Assembly: GCF_001894885.1 (NCBI RefSeq)
Contig: NZ_BCXB01000001.1
Location: 1 to 64,000, forward strand
Direction of reading: 5' to 3'
DNA length: 64,000 bases
Source of the DNA: Rhodococcus marinonascens NBRC 14363
Lineage (GTDB): Bacteria; Actinomycetota; Actinomycetes; Mycobacteriales; Mycobacteriaceae
In this document: positions 26,579 to 36,994 of the stretch, piece by piece
Position numbering within the stretch: position 1 is the first letter of the stretch
How the letters are laid out: each line of letters starts with the position of its first letter
Notes under the pieces: model-generated
Told to the model about the DNA's origin: nothing
What the model saw: only the letters and a program-made list of their open reading frames with translations
Databases searched by the model: none
Translations under genes and position numbers: made by a program

Positions 26579-27556
26579 ATGTTGCTTCCCGAGGAACCGG
26601 CGATCCTCGACCTCCGTCACGCCGTGCGGCGCTGGATCGCTGCGCACCGCCCGGATGGTGATGTCGCGGTGGCGTTGTCGGGTGGCGCGGACTCACTGGC
26701 GTTGGCGGCGGCGGCTGCCGCCGAGGCGCGCACGGTCCGAGCGCTGGTCGTCGACCACCAACTACAGTCCGGGTCGGCGGACGTGGCTGAGGCGGCAGCA
26801 GAGCGGGCCCGTGCGCTGGGCTGTGCGAACGCCGAGGTGCTTCCAGTCGATGTGAACGGATCGGGTGGACTCGAGGCGGCCGCTCGCCAGGCCCGCTACA
26901 CAGCACTCGACCGCGCGCGCGGCAACCGCCCGGTGCTGTTGGGCCACACGCTCGACGATCAGGCCGAGACAGTGCTGCTGGGGCTCTCGCGCGGGTCGGG
27001 TGGTCGATCGATCTGGGGTATGAGTGAGTACGAAAGCCCTTGGGGGCGACCATTTCTCGAGGTGCGACGCGCGGTGACACATCAGGCCTGCGAGGAGCTA
27101 AGGCTGAGCCCACACGAAGATCCGCACAACGCGTCGCCCGACTTTGTTCGGGTGCGGTTGCGCACAGAGGTGCTGCCGCTACTCGAGGAGGTTTTGGGCG
27201 GTGGCGTCGCCGGAGCCCTCGCCCGTACCGGGGAGCAGTTGCGGGAGGAAGGGGCTGTCCTCGATGCGGTGGCGGCGGATGCCGGATCGGAGGCGGTGGT
27301 GGACCGAGAGATCGATGCGGTAGTTCTCGCCCTATCGGCTCCACCCGTCCGACGCCGGGTGTTGCGTGGTTGGCTTCTCGCCGCGGGTGCGCGGGGGCTC
27401 GGCAACAGACAACTGCGGGCCGTGGACGACCTCGTTGCGCGGTGGCGTGGGCAGGGGCCGGTGGCGATCGGTGGTGGAACACCGGATGCGAGGTTGGTGG
27501 TCTGGCGTAGACGTGGCAGGCTGAACGTCGGATTGGACGACCAACGAAGGGTTTGA
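26579..27556 (+). CDS. tilS: tRNA(Ile)-lysidine synthetase
   Basis: Cytoplasmic ATP pyrophosphatase (325 aa) that converts C34 of the CAU-anticodon tRNA-Ile to lysidine, letting it read AUA. The PP-loop SGGADSLAL is near residue 38, and [19 protein letters not shown] is the family-specific follow-on. The C-terminal part is short, as in other actinobacteria. Start ATG 26579, 22 bases after the metalloprotease gene; hpt begins four bases after its stop. Confidence 0.93.
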   Translation: MLLPEEPAILDLRHAVRRWIAAHRPDGDVAVALSGGADSLALAAAAAAEARTVRALVVDHQLQSGSADVAEAAAERARALGCANAEVLPVDVNGSGGLEAAARQARYTALDRARGNRPVLLGHTLDDQAETVLLGLSRGSGGRSIWGMSEYESPWGRPFLEVRRAVTHQACEELRLSPHEDPHNASPDFVRVRLRTEVLPLLEEVLGGGVAGALARTGEQLREEGAVLDAVAADAGSEAVVDREIDAVVLALSAPPVRRRVLRGWLLAAGARGLGNRQLRAVDDLVARWRGQGPVAIGGGTPDARLVVWRRRGRLNVGLDDQRRV

Positions 27557-27560
27557 TCGC

Positions 27561-28115
27561 GTGTACGAGGGCGACATCGCATCGGTACTGATCTCCGAGG
27601 ATGAGATTCGTCGACGTACCGTGGAACTGGCCGAGGAAATCGCCAAGCGTTACCCGGAGGGTGCTCCGGAAGGAGATCTGCTCCTGATCGGCGTCCTCAA
27701 GGGTGCGATCTTCTTCATGACCGATTTCGCACGGGCCCTGCCCATCCCCACTCAGCTGGAGTTCATGGCCGTCAGTTCCTACGGTTCGTCCACGTCCTCC
27801 TCAGGCGTCGTACGTATCCTGAAGGACCTCGACAAGGACATCGCCGGCCGCCACGTGCTTATCGTCGAGGACATCATCGACTCCGGTCTGACGTTGTCCT
27901 GGTTGATGCGGAACCTCTCGACACGTAACCCGGCGTCGCTCGATGTGGTCACACTGTTGCGCAAGCCCGACGCGGTCAAGGTCGACATCAACGTCGCGAA
28001 CGTGGGCTTCGATATTCCCAACGAATTCGTGGTCGGGTACGGCCTCGACTACGCGGAGCGCTACCGCGACCTGCCATACATCGGAACCCTCGAACCATCC
28101 GTCTACGGCGGCTGA
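27561..28115 (+). CDS. hpt: Hypoxanthine(-guanine) phosphoribosyltransferase
   Basis: Purine salvage enzyme (184 aa) converting hypoxanthine or guanine plus PRPP to IMP or GMP. The PRPP-binding motif [17 protein letters not shown], the flexible loop [16 protein letters not shown] and [20 protein letters not shown] near the C-terminus are complete. GTG start at 27561, immediately downstream of tilS. The convergent kinase gene ends about 30 bases beyond. Confidence 0.94.
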   Translation: MYEGDIASVLISEDEIRRRTVELAEEIAKRYPEGAPEGDLLLIGVLKGAIFFMTDFARALPIPTQLEFMAVSSYGSSTSSSGVVRILKDLDKDIAGRHVLIVEDIIDSGLTLSWLMRNLSTRNPASLDVVTLLRKPDAVKVDINVANVGFDIPNEFVVGYGLDYAERYRDLPYIGTLEPSVYGG

Positions 28116-28147
28116 ATCTCGCGGGAATCGCTGGTCGGCGTTTCCGG

Positions 28148-30211
28148 TCAGTGGGCGGGCTTGTGCGACACCGCGAGTTCGAGCGCCCGTAGGTCCTTCT
28201 CGAACTGGCGGAACAGCCAGAAGATGCCGATGAACGCGAAGATCGACCCGACACACAGGATGCGGACCGCGATGATGACGAGGGTGATCTCGTCCGGCGA
28301 AAGAAACGTCACCCCGGCCACCCCGGCCAGCGGAACGGACGCGGCCAACGCGAGATAGAACGTGCTACGGCGATCCAAGCCGCGAAGCTTGTGCGCATCG
28401 GCGCTGCTGGCGATGTCCTGCGGTAGCAGGGCGGGGTAGATGTAGCGCACTGCGAAGAAGGCGACCACGAAAAACGGGTACGCCACCGACATCGCACCGC
28501 ACACTATGAGTGACGCGATGAAGTGCACGTACGCGCCAGGGGGCACGTTCCCCGCCGCAAGTTGCAGGGAGATCGGATAGGCGACTCCCGCGACGAGCCA
28601 CAACCCGAACACCACCAGCACCACGCGGTCGCCGAGCAGCAACGTGTCGGAGCGGGCGCGGGCGAGAAGGTGACGGTCGTACGTCCGCCCCTTGCGCAGA
28701 CCCCACGGTACGACTAGCGGATAGCGACACCAGTAGAGCAGCACGATCGCGCCCAGCGGGAATGCGATCGAGTTGATCACCATTTGGATATTGCCGAACG
28801 AGTGCTGGGCTTCCGGCGTCAGTGCGCTGATGATCAGTATCTTGTTGAGGTTGTAGTTGTAGGCTCCTGCGAGAGCGTTCGGCACCGCGATTCCCGCGAC
28901 CAGGATGGGGAGCGCCCAGCGACGGAGCCGCATTCGCGTGCTGTTCGGCGGTGGATCGACCAGGTCGCGGGCCCGAGTGTTGAGGCACAGGTCGAACTGC
29001 TGGGCCAACTCGGTTCCGGAGGACCAGCGGTCCGCGGGCTTCGGTGAGAGACACTTCAGCAGAACTCGTCGCAGTGACGCCGGGCAGTCGTCCGGCAGTT
29101 GGTCGAGGAACTCAGCGTCGATGTCGCGGCTTCGCCGATCGATCATCGCTTCGAGCGAGGCGAGAGACTCGCCCGGAACTTCGTCGTCGTCGTACGGCCG
29201 TCGGCCACACATCAGCTCCCACAGCATCACTCCGAGCGCGAAGATGTCGCTACGGGTGTCGAGATCCGCGGCCGTCCCTGGCTTCTCGCGGTGACACGCC
29301 TCGAGTTGCTCAGGGGACATGTAGGCGAGGGATCCGCCGAAGTATGCCAGCGGTGACGCACCGGCGACGGTATCGCTGAAACTGATGTTGAAATCTGCCA
29401 GCTTGGGCACCCCCTCTGCTGTCAGCAGGATGTTGGCCGGTTTTATGTCACGGTGCAGGACGCCGCGCTTGCCCGCGTAGCCGAGGGCTTCGGCGAGTCG
29501 TCGCCCGAGCCACGCGATCGTCTCCGGCCACGTCAGCGACGCGATCTCGTCGCGAACACTCGAATCGGTGGGCCTGATCTCGCCCTTCTCCCGCATTTCC
29601 TCGTCGATGACGTCCAGCAGGAGGCTCCCGGTTCGTTCGCGTTCCGGCGTGACGCGGACTCGGCGCAGGACCCGCAGCAGGGTGCCGCCCGGTAGGTACT
29701 GCATGTAGAGCAGCCGTAGTTTGCGATCCTCGAGCAACCGCTGGTCGAACACCCTCACGATGTAGTTGTGGTCGAGTCGAGCGAGGGTTTGTGGTTCGTT
29801 TCCATGATCGCGCGAGATCTTCACAGCGACGAGTCGCTGCATCGACCGCTGGCGCGCCAGGAACACCCGGCCGAACGCTCCGCTGCCCAGACCCATCAGC
29901 AGATCGAAGTCGTCGACCTGCTGTCCGACCTCGACGTCGTCGAGGTCGGCGCTCGGTGGTTTCGTTACGAGCGTGTCCTGCTGCCGGGCGGTCGCAGTCG
30001 GCCCAGCCGCCGCGGTCTGCTCCGTACTGATTGTCGCGGTCTGCTCCGTGTTGACCGTCGGAGCCAAGACCGTGCGATCAGCATTTGAGACTGTGTGATT
30101 TGGGCTGACCGCGAGTGCCGGGTCGCTGCTCCCGTGGACGGAGGTCGGCGCTCCGCCGGTTCGTTCGGCAGAGTCCGATTCGTTCTTACCCGACCTGATA
30201 CGTCTGGTCAT
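28148..30211 (-). CDS. Membrane serine/threonine protein kinase
   Basis: Signalling protein of 687 aa. The N-terminal ~85 residues are Ser/Thr/Ala-rich and probably disordered. A kinase domain then follows with glycine loop GLGSGAFGRVFLA, VAVKIS lysine, catalytic loop HRDIKPANIL and MSPEQLEAC. The metal-binding motif reads DFN rather than DFG (KLADFNISFSDT). After residue about 430 there are at least five hydrophobic segments, so the C-terminus is membrane-embedded rather than a PASTA sensor. ATG 30211; transcribed toward hpt. It sits inside an otherwise conserved housekeeping block between hpt and ftsH. Targets unknown. Confidence 0.88.
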   Translation of the reverse strand: MTRRIRSGKNESDSAERTGGAPTSVHGSSDPALAVSPNHTVSNADRTVLAPTVNTEQTATISTEQTAAAGPTATARQQDTLVTKPPSADLDDVEVGQQVDDFDLLMGLGSGAFGRVFLARQRSMQRLVAVKISRDHGNEPQTLARLDHNYIVRVFDQRLLEDRKLRLLYMQYLPGGTLLRVLRRVRVTPERERTGSLLLDVIDEEMREKGEIRPTDSSVRDEIASLTWPETIAWLGRRLAEALGYAGKRGVLHRDIKPANILLTAEGVPKLADFNISFSDTVAGASPLAYFGGSLAYMSPEQLEACHREKPGTAADLDTRSDIFALGVMLWELMCGRRPYDDDEVPGESLASLEAMIDRRSRDIDAEFLDQLPDDCPASLRRVLLKCLSPKPADRWSSGTELAQQFDLCLNTRARDLVDPPPNSTRMRLRRWALPILVAGIAVPNALAGAYNYNLNKILIISALTPEAQHSFGNIQMVINSIAFPLGAIVLLYWCRYPLVVPWGLRKGRTYDRHLLARARSDTLLLGDRVVLVVFGLWLVAGVAYPISLQLAAGNVPPGAYVHFIASLIVCGAMSVAYPFFVVAFFAVRYIYPALLPQDIASSADAHKLRGLDRRSTFYLALAASVPLAGVAGVTFLSPDEITLVIIAVRILCVGSIFAFIGIFWLFRQFEKDLRALELAVSHKPAH

Positions 30212-30689
30212 TGCACATTGAAGGTTCTACTAGGCGATTGTCTGAATGCATAGTGGGTTGCCTGGAGCTGCGTCATCTGGAGTTGGGCGAAAAGTCCCAT
30301 TCGGGGATATGTGAATCGTAACCCGGCAGACCTATCGTATCCAGCACAAATGCTCGAAATGGTTGGGACGAGCGCCGCACCGAAGGGACTCGACCTGAGG
30401 CAACTGCAATCGAGGCCCCGGCGTTGCCCCGAGGTGAGGTGCGGCGCGGGCCGGTCTGTCGCGCCCGTAGTTCAACTCCCGTACATTCGGCCTGATCGTA
30501 GGCTGGGGGAACCGATAGACCCCCGCAGGCGTTGACAGAGAAGAGACCGCTCCCACGGGCGGTTGGCTGCTAGCTGGAGTAGCCGGAGTAGCCGGAGTGC
30601 CCTCGCGGTAACCTGGTATGTCCGGTTTGCAGCCGGAAGGCCCGGAAGACCCGCACTCTCGAAAGGACCGGCCATCTCGGTCGACCTGT
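30212..30689. other. Intergenic region between the divergent kinase gene and ftsH
   Basis: About 480 bases without a convincing gene. It should hold promoters for both divergent genes. Visible structure: a short hairpin ACCGC-TCCCACG-G-GCGGT at 30546-30563 and three near copies of CCGGAGTAG (30574-30598). No riboswitch is recognised. Confidence 0.5.
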
Positions 30690-32963
30690 ATGAACCGTAA
30701 GACTGTGTTTCGAAACCTGGCGATCGTTGCCGGCATTCTCTTGGTGATCTATGCCTTCAGCTACTTTGGCAATGACACGCGCGGATTCAAGGGTGTCGAC
30801 ACGTCGGTAGCGATCGCGCAACTTGATGCGAACAACGTCGACAAGGCGCAGATCGACGACCGGGAACAGCAGGTGCGCCTGTGGCTGAAGTCGGGCAACG
30901 ACGCTACCGAGGGCCAGACCGAGATCCTCGCGAAGTATCCGGAGTCGGCATCGGAGACGATCTTCAACGAGGTCTCCAGCAAGGGTCTCGAGAGCTACAA
31001 CACCACTGTCACGCAGGAGAGTTGGCTCAGCTCGATCCTGCTGTTCGTGCTGCCGATGGTGATCCTCCTTGGCATCTTCTTCTTCGTGATGAGTCGCATG
31101 CAGGGCGGCGGGCGCGGAGGCGTCATGGGCTTCGGCAAGTCGAAGGCCAAGGAGTTGACGAAGGACAGGCCGAAGACGACCTTCGCCGACGTCGCGGGTG
31201 CGGACGAGGCCGTAGAGGAGCTTTACGAGATCAAGGACTTCCTCCAGAGTCCGGCGCGTTACCAGGCTCTGGGCGCAAAAATTCCCAGGGGCGTCCTGCT
31301 CTACGGTCCCCCCGGAACCGGTAAGACCCTGCTCGCCCGCGCGGTGGCAGGTGAGGCTGGTGTCCCATTCTTCACGATCTCAGGTTCCGACTTCGTCGAG
31401 ATGTTCGTCGGCGTGGGTGCATCCCGCGTGCGCGACATGTTCGAGCAGGCCAAGCAGAACAGCCCTTGCATCATCTTCGTGGACGAGATCGACGCAGTCG
31501 GCCGCCAGCGTGGCGCGGGCCTCGGTGGCGGACACGACGAGCGCGAACAAACTCTCAATCAATTGCTCGTCGAGATGGACGGCTTCGGCGACCGCACCGG
31601 CGTCATCCTGATCGCAGCCACGAACCGGCCCGACATTCTGGATCCCGCTTTGCTGCGTCCCGGCCGCTTCGACCGGCAGATTCCGGTCGGTGCCCCCGAC
31701 CTCGCCGGTCGCCGCGCCATCCTGAAGGTCCATTCCCAGGGCAAGCCGATCGATCAGAACGCGGACCTCGAGGGACTGGCCAAGCGCACCGTCGGGATGT
31801 CGGGCGCCGACCTCGCCAACGTCATCAACGAGGCCGCGCTGCTCACTGCGCGCGAGAACGGCACCGTCATCACAGAGGTCGCGCTCGAGGAGTCGGTCGA
31901 TCGCGTTGTCGGTGGTCCGCGCCGCAAGAGTCGCATCATCAGCGAGCACGAGAAGAAGATCACTGCTTACCACGAGGGCGGGCATACGCTCGCGGCGTGG
32001 GCGATGCCCGACATCGAGCCCGTCTACAAGGTCACCATCCTCGCCCGCGGCCGCACCGGCGGTCACGCGATGACGGTGCCCGAGGACGACAAGGGCCTGA
32101 TGACGCGATCCGAGATGATCGCTCGCCTCGTGATGGCGATGGGCGGCCGCGCGGCCGAAGAACTTGTCTTCCACGAGCCGACCACCGGCGCTTCTTCGGA
32201 CATCGACATGGCGACGAAGATCGCCCGGTCAATGGTCACCGAGTACGGAATGAGCGCCAAGTTGGGTGCGGTGCGATACGGACAGGAGGGGGCAGACCCG
32301 TTCCTCGGCCGGACGATGGGTCAGCAATCCGACTACTCTCACGAGGTCGCTCGAGAGATAGACGAAGAGGTCCGGAACCTCATCGAGGCCGCTCACACCG
32401 AGGCGTGGGCCATCCTCGACGAGTACCGGGACGTGCTGGACATCCTGGCCACCGAACTCCTCGAACGTGAGACTCTCACACGCAAGGACCTCGAGAAGAT
32501 CTTCCACAGCGTCGAAAAGCGTCCGCGTATCACCGCATTCAACGACTTTGGGCAACGGACCCCGTCTGACAAGCCGCCGGTCAAGACTCCGAGGGAACTA
32601 GCAGTCGAGCGCGGCGAGCCGTGGCCGAAGCAGCCCGAACCGGTGTTCACTCAGCAGCAGTCGCAGCCGGCGCCCGCCAACGGCTATCCGCAGCAGGCAG
32701 CGTCTCGCCCGCAGGGTGGGCCTGTGCAGTCGAGGCCGGACTACGGTGCGCCTGCGGGATGGTCGGCTCCGGGTTGGCCACCACGTGACCCGGGGAACCA
32801 GAATCCAGAGGGCCAGTTCTCCGGTAGTCAGGGTCAGGGTGGTAGTCAGGGTCCGAGTAGCCAGTGGAACCAACCGCCGTACGAGCAGCGTGGCACTGGG
32901 GACGACGACGCACAGTCAGATGCACAGTCAAGGGCCTGGAAAGGACCGGACGGATCGAACTGA
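30690..32963 (+). CDS. ftsH: ATP-dependent zinc metalloprotease FtsH
   Basis: Membrane-bound AAA+ protease (757 aa) that degrades misfolded membrane proteins and regulators. Transmembrane helices lie near residues 9-27 and 110-130. The AAA domain carries Walker [14 protein letters not shown], Walker [12 protein letters not shown], and the arginine-finger [24 protein letters not shown]. The M41 peptidase zinc motif is HEGGH. The C-terminal ~120 residues are Gln/Pro/Gly-rich and presumably disordered. ATG 30690 gives MNRKTVFRN, like the mycobacterial start; the frame is open to 30618. It precedes the folate operon. Confidence 0.95.
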   Translation: MNRKTVFRNLAIVAGILLVIYAFSYFGNDTRGFKGVDTSVAIAQLDANNVDKAQIDDREQQVRLWLKSGNDATEGQTEILAKYPESASETIFNEVSSKGLESYNTTVTQESWLSSILLFVLPMVILLGIFFFVMSRMQGGGRGGVMGFGKSKAKELTKDRPKTTFADVAGADEAVEELYEIKDFLQSPARYQALGAKIPRGVLLYGPPGTGKTLLARAVAGEAGVPFFTISGSDFVEMFVGVGASRVRDMFEQAKQNSPCIIFVDEIDAVGRQRGAGLGGGHDEREQTLNQLLVEMDGFGDRTGVILIAATNRPDILDPALLRPGRFDRQIPVGAPDLAGRRAILKVHSQGKPIDQNADLEGLAKRTVGMSGADLANVINEAALLTARENGTVITEVALEESVDRVVGGPRRKSRIISEHEKKITAYHEGGHTLAAWAMPDIEPVYKVTILARGRTGGHAMTVPEDDKGLMTRSEMIARLVMAMGGRAAEELVFHEPTTGASSDIDMATKIARSMVTEYGMSAKLGAVRYGQEGADPFLGRTMGQQSDYSHEVAREIDEEVRNLIEAAHTEAWAILDEYRDVLDILATELLERETLTRKDLEKIFHSVEKRPRITAFNDFGQRTPSDKPPVKTPRELAVERGEPWPKQPEPVFTQQQSQPAPANGYPQQAASRPQGGPVQSRPDYGAPAGWSAPGWPPRDPGNQNPEGQFSGSQGQGGSQGPSSQWNQPPYEQRGTGDDDAQSDAQSRAWKGPDGSN

Positions 32964-33022
32964 TCCACCGGGCACTAGGTTGTTGCTTCGGGACGGTTGG
33001 TCTCGGTACTGGAGGAGTTCGG

Positions 33023-33640
33023 TTGTCGGTGAATCATCTCGATAGTGAGCTTGTGGCACTCAAGACAGGCCGGGTGTTCGATCAGCCCCGTGCCGAGGCT
33101 GCTGTGCGCGAACTCTTGATCGCTGTCGGTGAAGACCCGGACCGCCCGGGACTTCTCGACACGCCCGCCCGGGTGGCGCGCTCGTACCGCGAGGTCTTCG
33201 CGGGCCTCTATACCGATCCTGACGCCGTACTGAACACGACGTTCGACGAGGGGCACCAGGAACTTGTGGTGGTGCGCGACATTCCGCTGTACTCGACCTG
33301 TGAGCATCATCTCGTGTCTTTCCACGGGGTCGCGCATGTCGGGTACATCCCCGGTGTGACCGGCAGGGTGACGGGGCTGTCGAAACTGGCCCGGGTGGTC
33401 GATCTCTACGCCAAGCGCCCGCAGGTTCAGGAGCGTCTGACCAGCCAGATTGCCGATTCCATCATGCGCAGTCTCGATCCGCGCGGAGCGATCGTGGTGA
33501 TCGAGGCCGAGCACCTGTGCATGGCGATGCGAGGGATCCGCAAGCCGGGCGCGAGCACTACAACTTCCGCGGTGCGCGGTCTGCTCCAGTCCAGTCCCGC
33601 CTCACGTTCGGAGGCTCTGGACCTCATTCTGCGGAAGTGA
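33023..33640 (+). CDS. folE: GTP cyclohydrolase I
   Basis: First enzyme of tetrahydrofolate synthesis (205 aa), GTP to dihydroneopterin triphosphate. Zinc-binding and catalytic residues lie in [20 protein letters not shown] and [16 protein letters not shown]. The TTG at 33023 is chosen because GGAGGAG (33011-33017) lies five bases upstream; GTG 33029 is an alternative. The stop overlaps the folP start (GTGA). First gene of folE-folP-folB-folK-DUF3180. Confidence 0.94.
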   Translation: MSVNHLDSELVALKTGRVFDQPRAEAAVRELLIAVGEDPDRPGLLDTPARVARSYREVFAGLYTDPDAVLNTTFDEGHQELVVVRDIPLYSTCEHHLVSFHGVAHVGYIPGVTGRVTGLSKLARVVDLYAKRPQVQERLTSQIADSIMRSLDPRGAIVVIEAEHLCMAMRGIRKPGASTTTSAVRGLLQSSPASRSEALDLILRK

Positions 33641-34494
33641 CCGTGATCCTGCTTCCTTCACCCGGTCGAACCGTGGTGATGGGCGTACTGAACGTCACCG
33701 ACGATTCCTTTTCCGACGGTGGACAGTTTCTCGATCGTGACGCAGCGCTGCAGCGCGGTCTCGACCTGTTGCGTCTCGGTGTCGATATCGTCGACGTCGG
33801 CGGTGAGTCCACGCGGCCGGGCGCGACGCGAGTCGACCCCGATGTCGAGGCGGGGCGGGTTGTGCCCGTGATCGCGGACCTGGTGGCCGAGGGCATTTGT
33901 GTCAGCGTCGACACCATGCGGGCATCCGTCGCGAAGGCCGCGATCGCGGCGGGCGCGTCGATAATCAACGATGTCGCCGGTGGCCGTGCGGATGCGGCAA
34001 TGGCTTCGGTGGTCGCGGAAGCGGGTGTTCCGTGGATTCTGATGCATTGGCGTTCGGCCGGCGATTTCGTGCATCGCGGCACCGTCGATCACTACGACGA
34101 CGTGGTCCGTGAGGTTCGGGACGAGTTGATGGCGCAGGTCGATCTTGCAGTGAAGGCCGGTGTCGATCCAGGTTCGCTCGTGTTGGATCCGGGTCTGGGT
34201 TTCGCGAAGAACGCCGATCACAATTGGGCCTTGCTGAAGGCGCTGCCCGAATTCACCGAACTGGGCTTCCCCGTCCTCATCGGCGCTTCGCGCAAACGTT
34301 TCCTGGGTTCGCTGTTGGCGGATGTGGAGGGCGTGAGTAGGCCACCGGCGGGGCGCGAAGTGGCGACCGCCGTCGTCTCGGCGCTCGCGGCGGCGCACGG
34401 CGCCTGGGGTGTTCGGGTGCACGACGCGCAGGGATCCCTCGACGCCATCGCGGTGGCCGAGGCTTGGACGAAGGGTGTATCGGGACGTGAGTGA
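33637..34494 (+). CDS. folP: Dihydropteroate synthase
   Basis: Folate enzyme (285 aa) that condenses the pterin pyrophosphate with p-aminobenzoate, and the target of sulfonamides. The loops [33 protein letters not shown] and [12 protein letters not shown] are conserved. GTG 33637 overlaps the folE stop; GTG 33643 is a possible alternative. The 3' end overlaps folB by eight bases. Confidence 0.94.
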   Translation: MTVILLPSPGRTVVMGVLNVTDDSFSDGGQFLDRDAALQRGLDLLRLGVDIVDVGGESTRPGATRVDPDVEAGRVVPVIADLVAEGICVSVDTMRASVAKAAIAAGASIINDVAGGRADAAMASVVAEAGVPWILMHWRSAGDFVHRGTVDHYDDVVREVRDELMAQVDLAVKAGVDPGSLVLDPGLGFAKNADHNWALLKALPEFTELGFPVLIGASRKRFLGSLLADVEGVSRPPAGREVATAVVSALAAAHGAWGVRVHDAQGSLDAIAVAEAWTKGVSGRE

Positions 34495-34849
34495 CCGAAT
34501 CGAATTGCGAGGATTGCGGGTTCGCGGAAATCACGGTGTCTTCGACTATGAGAAGCGGGACGGCCAGGACTTCTTGGTCGATATCACCGTCTGGATGGAT
34601 CTCGCCCCGGCGGCAGACTCCGACTACCTCGAGGACACGCTGGACTACGGTGGACTGGCCGAACGTGCGGCCGCGATCATCGCGGGACCGCCGCGGGATC
34701 TCATCGAGACCGTCGCCGCGGAGATCGCGGATGGAGTGATGACCGACCCTCGCGTCGAGCGCACCGAGGTGGTGTTGCACAAGCCTTCCGCCCCTATCCC
34801 GCTTACCTTCGCGGACGTGGCGGTGGTTTCGCACAGGTCGCGGCCATGA
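34487..34849 (+). CDS. folB: Dihydroneopterin aldolase
   Basis: Small octameric folate enzyme (120 aa) converting dihydroneopterin to 6-hydroxymethyl-dihydropterin and glycolaldehyde. [20 protein letters not shown], the ETVAAEIAD helix and [10 protein letters not shown] near the end are typical. GTG 34487 lies within the folP 3' end, and the stop overlaps the folK ATG as ATGA, so the operon is tightly coupled. Confidence 0.93.
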   Translation: MSDRIELRGLRVRGNHGVFDYEKRDGQDFLVDITVWMDLAPAADSDYLEDTLDYGGLAERAAAIIAGPPRDLIETVAAEIADGVMTDPRVERTEVVLHKPSAPIPLTFADVAVVSHRSRP

Positions 34850-35358
34850 GTCGCGCGGTGTTATCGATCGGGTCCAACGTCGGCGACAGCCTTGCCCACC
34901 TGCAATCCGTGGTCGATGGGCTGGGCGATCGCGTTCTGGCCCTCTCCCCGGTCTATTCGACCGCACCGTGGGGGGGCGTCGAGCAGCAGGACTTCCTCAA
35001 CGCCGTGATCGTCGTAGACGATCCGGCTGCCGACGGCTACGGCTGGCTGCGGCGCGGACAGCGGTTCGAGGCCGAAGCCGACCGCGTCCGGGTTGAACGC
35101 TGGGGACCTCGCACGCTCGATGTCGACGTCGTGACGTGCGATGAGGTCCGGAGTGATGATCCTGAACTGACGTTGCCGCACCCGCGTGCACACGAGCGTG
35201 CCTTCGTGCTGATCCCGTGGCTGGACGTGGAACCCGAGGCCGTGCTGCCGGTCGACGGGGAGATCATCCGGGTGGAGGCATTGCTGGCGTTGCTGGACGA
35301 GCACGAACGGGCTGGTGTTCACCGCACCCGACTTGCGCTGAAGCGGCGGTCGCGGTGA
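34846..35358 (+). CDS. folK: 2-amino-4-hydroxy-6-hydroxymethyldihydropteridine pyrophosphokinase
   Basis: Transfers pyrophosphate from ATP to 6-hydroxymethyl-dihydropterin (170 aa), supplying the FolP substrate. Signature [15 protein letters not shown] carries the metal-binding aspartates; [14 protein letters not shown] and [16 protein letters not shown] are conserved. Start ATG 34846 overlaps folB; stop overlaps the next gene (GTGA). Confidence 0.93.
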   Translation: MSRAVLSIGSNVGDSLAHLQSVVDGLGDRVLALSPVYSTAPWGGVEQQDFLNAVIVVDDPAADGYGWLRRGQRFEAEADRVRVERWGPRTLDVDVVTCDEVRSDDPELTLPHPRAHERAFVLIPWLDVEPEAVLPVDGEIIRVEALLALLDEHERAGVHRTRLALKRRSR

Positions 35359-35846
35359 AACCGGAACCGACCGGCACCATGAAGCCCACACGCATCTGGG
35401 ATCTGCTAGTCCTGGCTGCTCTCGCTGTCGCGGTCACTTGGATTCTCGTCCGCGTGTTCTACGGATCGTTTCCGCCCATTCCGGTCTATGCGGGGGCGTC
35501 GCTGTATCCGCTTGCGGTGATCGAACTGGTTCTTGGGTTCATGGTGCGTTCCCGGATCAGCAGTCATCAGGTGGGCGACGGACCCCGTCAGCTGCACCCG
35601 ATCACCGCGGCTCGCATCGCGGCGCTGGCCAAGGCATCCGCACTGGTCGGTGCGGCGACCGCGGGTGTGTGGGGCGGATTCCTGCTGTACCTGCTTCCGC
35701 AACGGTCTGTGCTACGTGCTGCGGTCTTGGACACTCCGGGCGCGTGGGCGGGTCTCGTGGCGGCGCTGGCGCTCGTCGGCTCCGCACTGTGGCTGGAACA
35801 CTGTTGCCGAACTCCGGACGACCCTTCCGACGAGCCTGCTCTATAG
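35355..35846 (+). CDS. DUF3180 membrane protein (Rv3605c-like)
   Basis: Membrane protein of 163 aa with four predicted helices (about residues 17-35, 45-64, 91-113 and 124-143). It always follows folK in Mycobacteriales as I recall, and has no established function. GTG 35355 overlaps the folK stop; ATG 35379 (MKPTRIWDLL) is an alternative start. The C-terminus is acidic. Confidence 0.85.
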   Translation: MKPEPTGTMKPTRIWDLLVLAALAVAVTWILVRVFYGSFPPIPVYAGASLYPLAVIELVLGFMVRSRISSHQVGDGPRQLHPITAARIAALAKASALVGAATAGVWGGFLLYLLPQRSVLRAAVLDTPGAWAGLVAALALVGSALWLEHCCRTPDDPSDEPAL

Positions 35847-35914
35847 GAAATCAGCAATCGCGCGGCCTGTGCGGAATGGGCCGTGCAGCCTTCCTGCCCA
35901 AGTACCCTGGCACT

Positions 35915-36799
35915 ATGACGAATCCTGGTCGCCTCAGGTCTGCGCGCCGCAACCAGCGCAGCGCGAGCCAGATGATCGTTGCCGGTCTGCTGGCGCTCGC
36001 GGTGGTTGCGTCCCTGTTTCTGATCTTCAGCGAGAGCGTCCAACTCTTGCGAGTGGGATTGATAGCCGCACTGTGGGCCGCCACCGTGGGCGCCCTCGCC
36101 ATGACGAAATACCGGCGTGAGTCGGCGCTCGACAAGGCGAAGGTCGGCGATCTGCAGATGGTCTACGAGTTGCAACTCGAGAGGGAGATCTCGGCTCGGC
36201 GTGAGTACGAACTCACAGTCGAGCAGCGTGTGCGTACCGAGGTGCGCGCCGACTCAGACGAACTCGCAGCGTTGCGCACCGAACTCGGATATCTCCGCAT
36301 GAACCTCGAGGCTCTGTTCGACGGCAGTCTGCAGACCGAACGGATCGCGCTGCGTGCTGACTCGACGCGTGTGCAGGAACTGGGGGGTGGCTCGAACAGT
36401 AGTCATCCGCCTGCCACCCCCGATCAGCACATCCCGGGCGCGGGACACATCGCGGACAGCAGAGATCAGAGCGGCGACAACCAGTATTCCGCCGTTTTTG
36501 CTGATGAGGGTGACGATCCGGTCACCGCGGAGACGTCCATCGTGGAGTCTTCACACGTCGGATACGCTGACTACTCCCCACCCGAGGTTCAACCGGAACC
36601 AGTGCCCGCTCCCGAACCGCAGCCTGTCCAAGAGTTCGAGCCGGCGACCGTGTCGCGTCACGGTCGCCGCCGCGAATTGGAGGACGAAGAAGCATCAGGT
36701 GCCCACTCGAACGGACTCTCCGTGGCGGAGATCATGGCCAACATGGCGTCAGAGTCCGGGTCGGCCCAGCGAACAGGTCGCCGCCGTCGCGCCGAGTAG
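35915..36799 (+). CDS. DUF6779 membrane/coiled-coil protein (Rv3604c-like)
   Basis: Protein of 294 aa. A basic N-terminus is followed by two helices (about residues 17-60), an ALAMTKYRRE boundary and a charged coiled-coil-like segment (residues about 70-145, rich in Glu/Arg/Leu). The tail of ~150 residues is Pro/Ser/Glu-rich and low-complexity, ending in RTGRRRRAE. ATG 35915 is the only start giving this topology. The conserved place between DUF3180 and DUF2520 genes supports orthology with the mycobacterial membrane protein; role unknown. Confidence 0.82.
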   Translation: MTNPGRLRSARRNQRSASQMIVAGLLALAVVASLFLIFSESVQLLRVGLIAALWAATVGALAMTKYRRESALDKAKVGDLQMVYELQLEREISARREYELTVEQRVRTEVRADSDELAALRTELGYLRMNLEALFDGSLQTERIALRADSTRVQELGGGSNSSHPPATPDQHIPGAGHIADSRDQSGDNQYSAVFADEGDDPVTAETSIVESSHVGYADYSPPEVQPEPVPAPEPQPVQEFEPATVSRHGRRRELEDEEASGAHSNGLSVAEIMANMASESGSAQRTGRRRRAE

Positions 36800-36823
36800 T
36801 CGGTCGGGCACGACGAGGGAACA

Positions 36824-36883
36824 GCGCCGCGTGCGTCACGCCTGCACGGCGCCGCGTGCGTCACGCCTGCACGGCGCCGTGTG
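36824..36883. repeat. 25-bp tandem duplication forming repeated hairpins
   Basis: Two exact copies of a 25-bp unit beginning GCGCCGCGTGCGTCACGCC, plus the first bases of a third. Each unit contains CGTGC...GCACG, so the RNA can form serial hairpins just downstream of the DUF6779 stop codon. It may act as a terminator or attenuator before the DUF2520-panC operon. Confidence 0.75.
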
Positions 36884-36994
36884 AGGCATACATCACTTGG
36901 CGGGTGGATGGCGGTGTGTGTTCGCGCCAGGCTATTGTCACTCGAGAACGTCTGGTACCCGCAGAGCGGGACTGGAACGAACGAGAGGACGAAG

